Origin: Singulisphaera sp. GP187
GTDB lineage: Bacteria; Planctomycetota; Planctomycetia; Isosphaerales; Isosphaeraceae
NCBI RefSeq assembly: GCF_900129635.1
Contig: NZ_FSRB01000003.1
Span: 558,001 to 622,000 of the forward strand
Direction: 5' to 3'
DNA length: 64,000 nt
Made by a program: the position numbers and the translations under genes. The notes beneath the pieces were generated by a model, which was given only the letters and a program-made list of their open reading frames with translations, was not told where the DNA came from and made no database searches. Numbering within the stretch: the first letter of the stretch is position 1; each line of letters begins with the position of its first letter. Of this stretch, positions 62,426-64,000 are shown piece after piece.

Positions 62426-64000
62426 TCAAAACAGGAAGTAGCGCTGGGCCATCGGCAGCACGTCGATCGGCTCGGAACCGACCTTCTCGCCGTCGACCCA
62501 CACCTGGTACGTATCGGCGTCGACCCGAATCTCGGGCGTCGCCTCGTTGCGGATCATGTCCTTCTTGCCCACCGTGCGGCAGCCCTGCACCGCCGCGATC
62601 TCCCGTTGCAGCCCGTACCGTTCCGCCGCGCCATTGTCCACCGCCGCCTGAGACACGAACGTCAGGCACGACTTCGACAACGCTCGCCCGTACGCCGCGA
62701 ACTGGGGACGGGGGTAAACCGGCTGCGGGGTCGCGATGCTCGCGTTCGGGTCGCCCATCTGCGCCGAGACGAGCAGGCCCCCCTTGAGCACCAGCTCGGG
62801 CTTCACCCCGAAATACTCCGGCTTGTACAGCACCAGGTCAGCCAGCTTGCCCGACTCAATGCTCCCCACATGGTGCGCGATCCCGTGAGTAACCGCCGGG
62901 TTGATCGTGTACTTCGCCACGTACCGCTTCACCCGTTCATTGTCGTTGCGTGCGCTGTCGGTGGCCAGGGCGCCGACTTGCACCTTCATCTTGTGCGCGG
63001 TCTGCCAGCACCGCACGATCGCCTCGCCGACCCGACCCATCGCCTGCGAGTCCGAGCTCATCATGCTGATGATCCCACGGTCGTGGAACACGTCCTCGGC
63101 ACCGATCGTCTCGGCCCGAATCCGGCTCTCGGCGAACGCCACGTCTTCGGGGATCTTCCGCGACAGGTGATGGCAGACCATCAACATGTCGAGGTGCTCA
63201 TCAATCGTATTCACCGTGAACGGCCGGGTCGGGTTCGTGCTCGAGGGCAACACGTAAGGCAGACCGGCGATCTTGATGATGTCCGGCGCGTGACCGCCGC
63301 CCGCCCCTTCGGTGTGGAAGCTATGGATCGCACGCCCCTTCATCGCCGCGATCGAGTCGTCGATGAACCCCGACTCGTTGAGCGTGTCGGTGTGAATCGC
63401 GATCTGGATGTCGTACTTGTCCGCCACCGTCAGGCTGGTGTCGATCACCGCCGGCGTGGTGCCCCAGTCCTCGTGGAGCTTTAATCCGCAGGCACCGGCC
63501 TCGACCTGGTCATGCAAGGGTTTGGGCAGGCTGCTGTTCCCCTTGCCCAGCAACCCGACGTTGACCGGCAGGCCCTCGAACGCCTGGAGCATCCGCATGA
63601 TGTTCCAGGGGCCCGGCGTGCAGGTCGTCGCCCAGGTCCCGGTGGCCGAACCGGTGCCGCCGCCGATCAGGGTGGTCACCCCCGAGGCGACCGCCGTCTC
63701 GATCTGCTGCGGACAGATGAAGTGAATGTGGGTGTCGATCCCGCCGGCCGTGACGATCCGCCCTTCGCCGGCGATGATCTCGGTGCCCGGCCCGATCACC
63801 AGTCGGGGGTCGACGCCACGCTGGGTCAGCGGGTTGCCCGACTTGCCGACCGCGACGATCCGGCCCCCCCGGATCCCGATGTCACCCTTGACGATCCCCC
63901 AGTGGTCGATGATCACCGCGTTGGTGATCACCAGGTCGCAGTGTTCCGGACCCATCGGATCAATGACCGGGCATTGGTCCTGGCCGTCGCGGATCGACTT
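62426..64000 (-). CDS. ureC: Urease alpha subunit UreC, 5' end outside window
   Basis: 524 residues are visible; the frame remains open to the right edge (KSIRDGQDQCPVID before MGPEHCDLVITN), so the N-terminal 40-50 residues are missing. Catalytic elements are all present: THIHFICPQQ (Ni-binding His pair), CGLKLHEDWGTTP (the Lys that is carbamylated to bridge the two Ni), IHTDTLNESGF, FHTEGAGGGHAPD, the mobile flap MVCHHLSRKIPEDVAFAESR with its His, and ISMMSSDSQAMGRVGE with the Asp. The enzyme hydrolyses urea to ammonia and carbamate. ureA/ureB are expected just outside the window. Confidence 0.98.
   Translation of the reverse strand, partial: KSIRDGQDQCPVIDPMGPEHCDLVITNAVIIDHWGIVKGDIGIRGGRIVAVGKSGNPLTQRGVDPRLVIGPGTEIIAGEGRIVTAGGIDTHIHFICPQQIETAVASGVTTLIGGGTGSATGTWATTCTPGPWNIMRMLQAFEGLPVNVGLLGKGNSSLPKPLHDQVEAGACGLKLHEDWGTTPAVIDTSLTVADKYDIQIAIHTDTLNESGFIDDSIAAMKGRAIHSFHTEGAGGGHAPDIIKIAGLPYVLPSSTNPTRPFTVNTIDEHLDMLMVCHHLSRKIPEDVAFAESRIRAETIGAEDVFHDRGIISMMSSDSQAMGRVGEAIVRCWQTAHKMKVQVGALATDSARNDNERVKRYVAKYTINPAVTHGIAHHVGSIESGKLADLVLYKPEYFGVKPELVLKGGLLVSAQMGDPNASIATPQPVYPRPQFAAYGRALSKSCLTFVSQAAVDNGAAERYGLQREIAAVQGCRTVGKKDMIRNEATPEIRVDADTYQVWVDGEKVGSEPIDVLPMAQRYFLF

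Overview
The window is GC-rich bacterial DNA whose gene content points to a planctomycete, most likely of the Isosphaeraceae. Indicators are a DUF1501 protein, a DUF1559 prepilin-like protein paired with a small lipoprotein, a PEP-CTERM protein, an ECF sigma factor fused to a membrane-anchored exported domain, a short ceramidase-like protein, two outer-membrane porins and many TPR proteins. This placement is inferred from gene families, not from a marker tree.

Layout. 1-10.1 kb is an accessory stretch: the end of a DUF1501 gene, a VapBC-like toxin-antitoxin pair whose PIN toxin is split by a complete IS630-type element (2213-3629), a 3' fragment of a PARG-like gene whose full copy lies at 9175-10017, the DUF1559/lipoprotein pair and a GT39-like membrane protein. 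10.5-15.2 kb is housekeeping: rpoN, then recR, ybaB, dnaX and the SRP RNA, all read leftward. dnaX carries an A10 slippery tract that should yield a short gamma form. 15.6-31.3 kb holds an M16 peptidase, a cytochrome c/copper monooxygenase-like protein, a PEP-CTERM protein, a WecA-like transferase with an O-antigen ligase-like protein, ileS, purine nucleoside phosphorylase, an extremely acidic protein, a Gfo/Idh oxidoreductase and tRNA-His.

31.9-47.7 kb is mostly envelope and secreted proteins: ceramidase-like, sigma factor fusion, truncated propeller, ChbG-type deacetylase, DUF1963, a Gly/Pro/Asn-repeat TPR protein, an NTF2-like protein and an OprP-type porin. 48.3-55.6 kb is the most unusual part: seven tightly overlapping genes on the + strand encoding a MoxR ATPase, an uncharacterised helical/beta protein, a HExxH-zincin plus VWA protein, two more uncharacterised proteins, a radical SAM enzyme and a fold-type-I aminotransferase-like protein that lacks the PLP lysine. 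This resembles MoxR-VWA chaperone or conflict cassettes but with a modification arm that I do not recognise. 55.7-64 kb has a TPR protein, a secreted protein, a BBP2 porin and a leftward urease cluster (ureC cut by the window edge, ureF, ureG, ureD).

Intergenic DNA carries several copies of a short palindrome built on GGTGGGCACGGCCCACC, and a second repeat family containing GACAGGGAGCT. All names come from reading motifs; no database search was possible.
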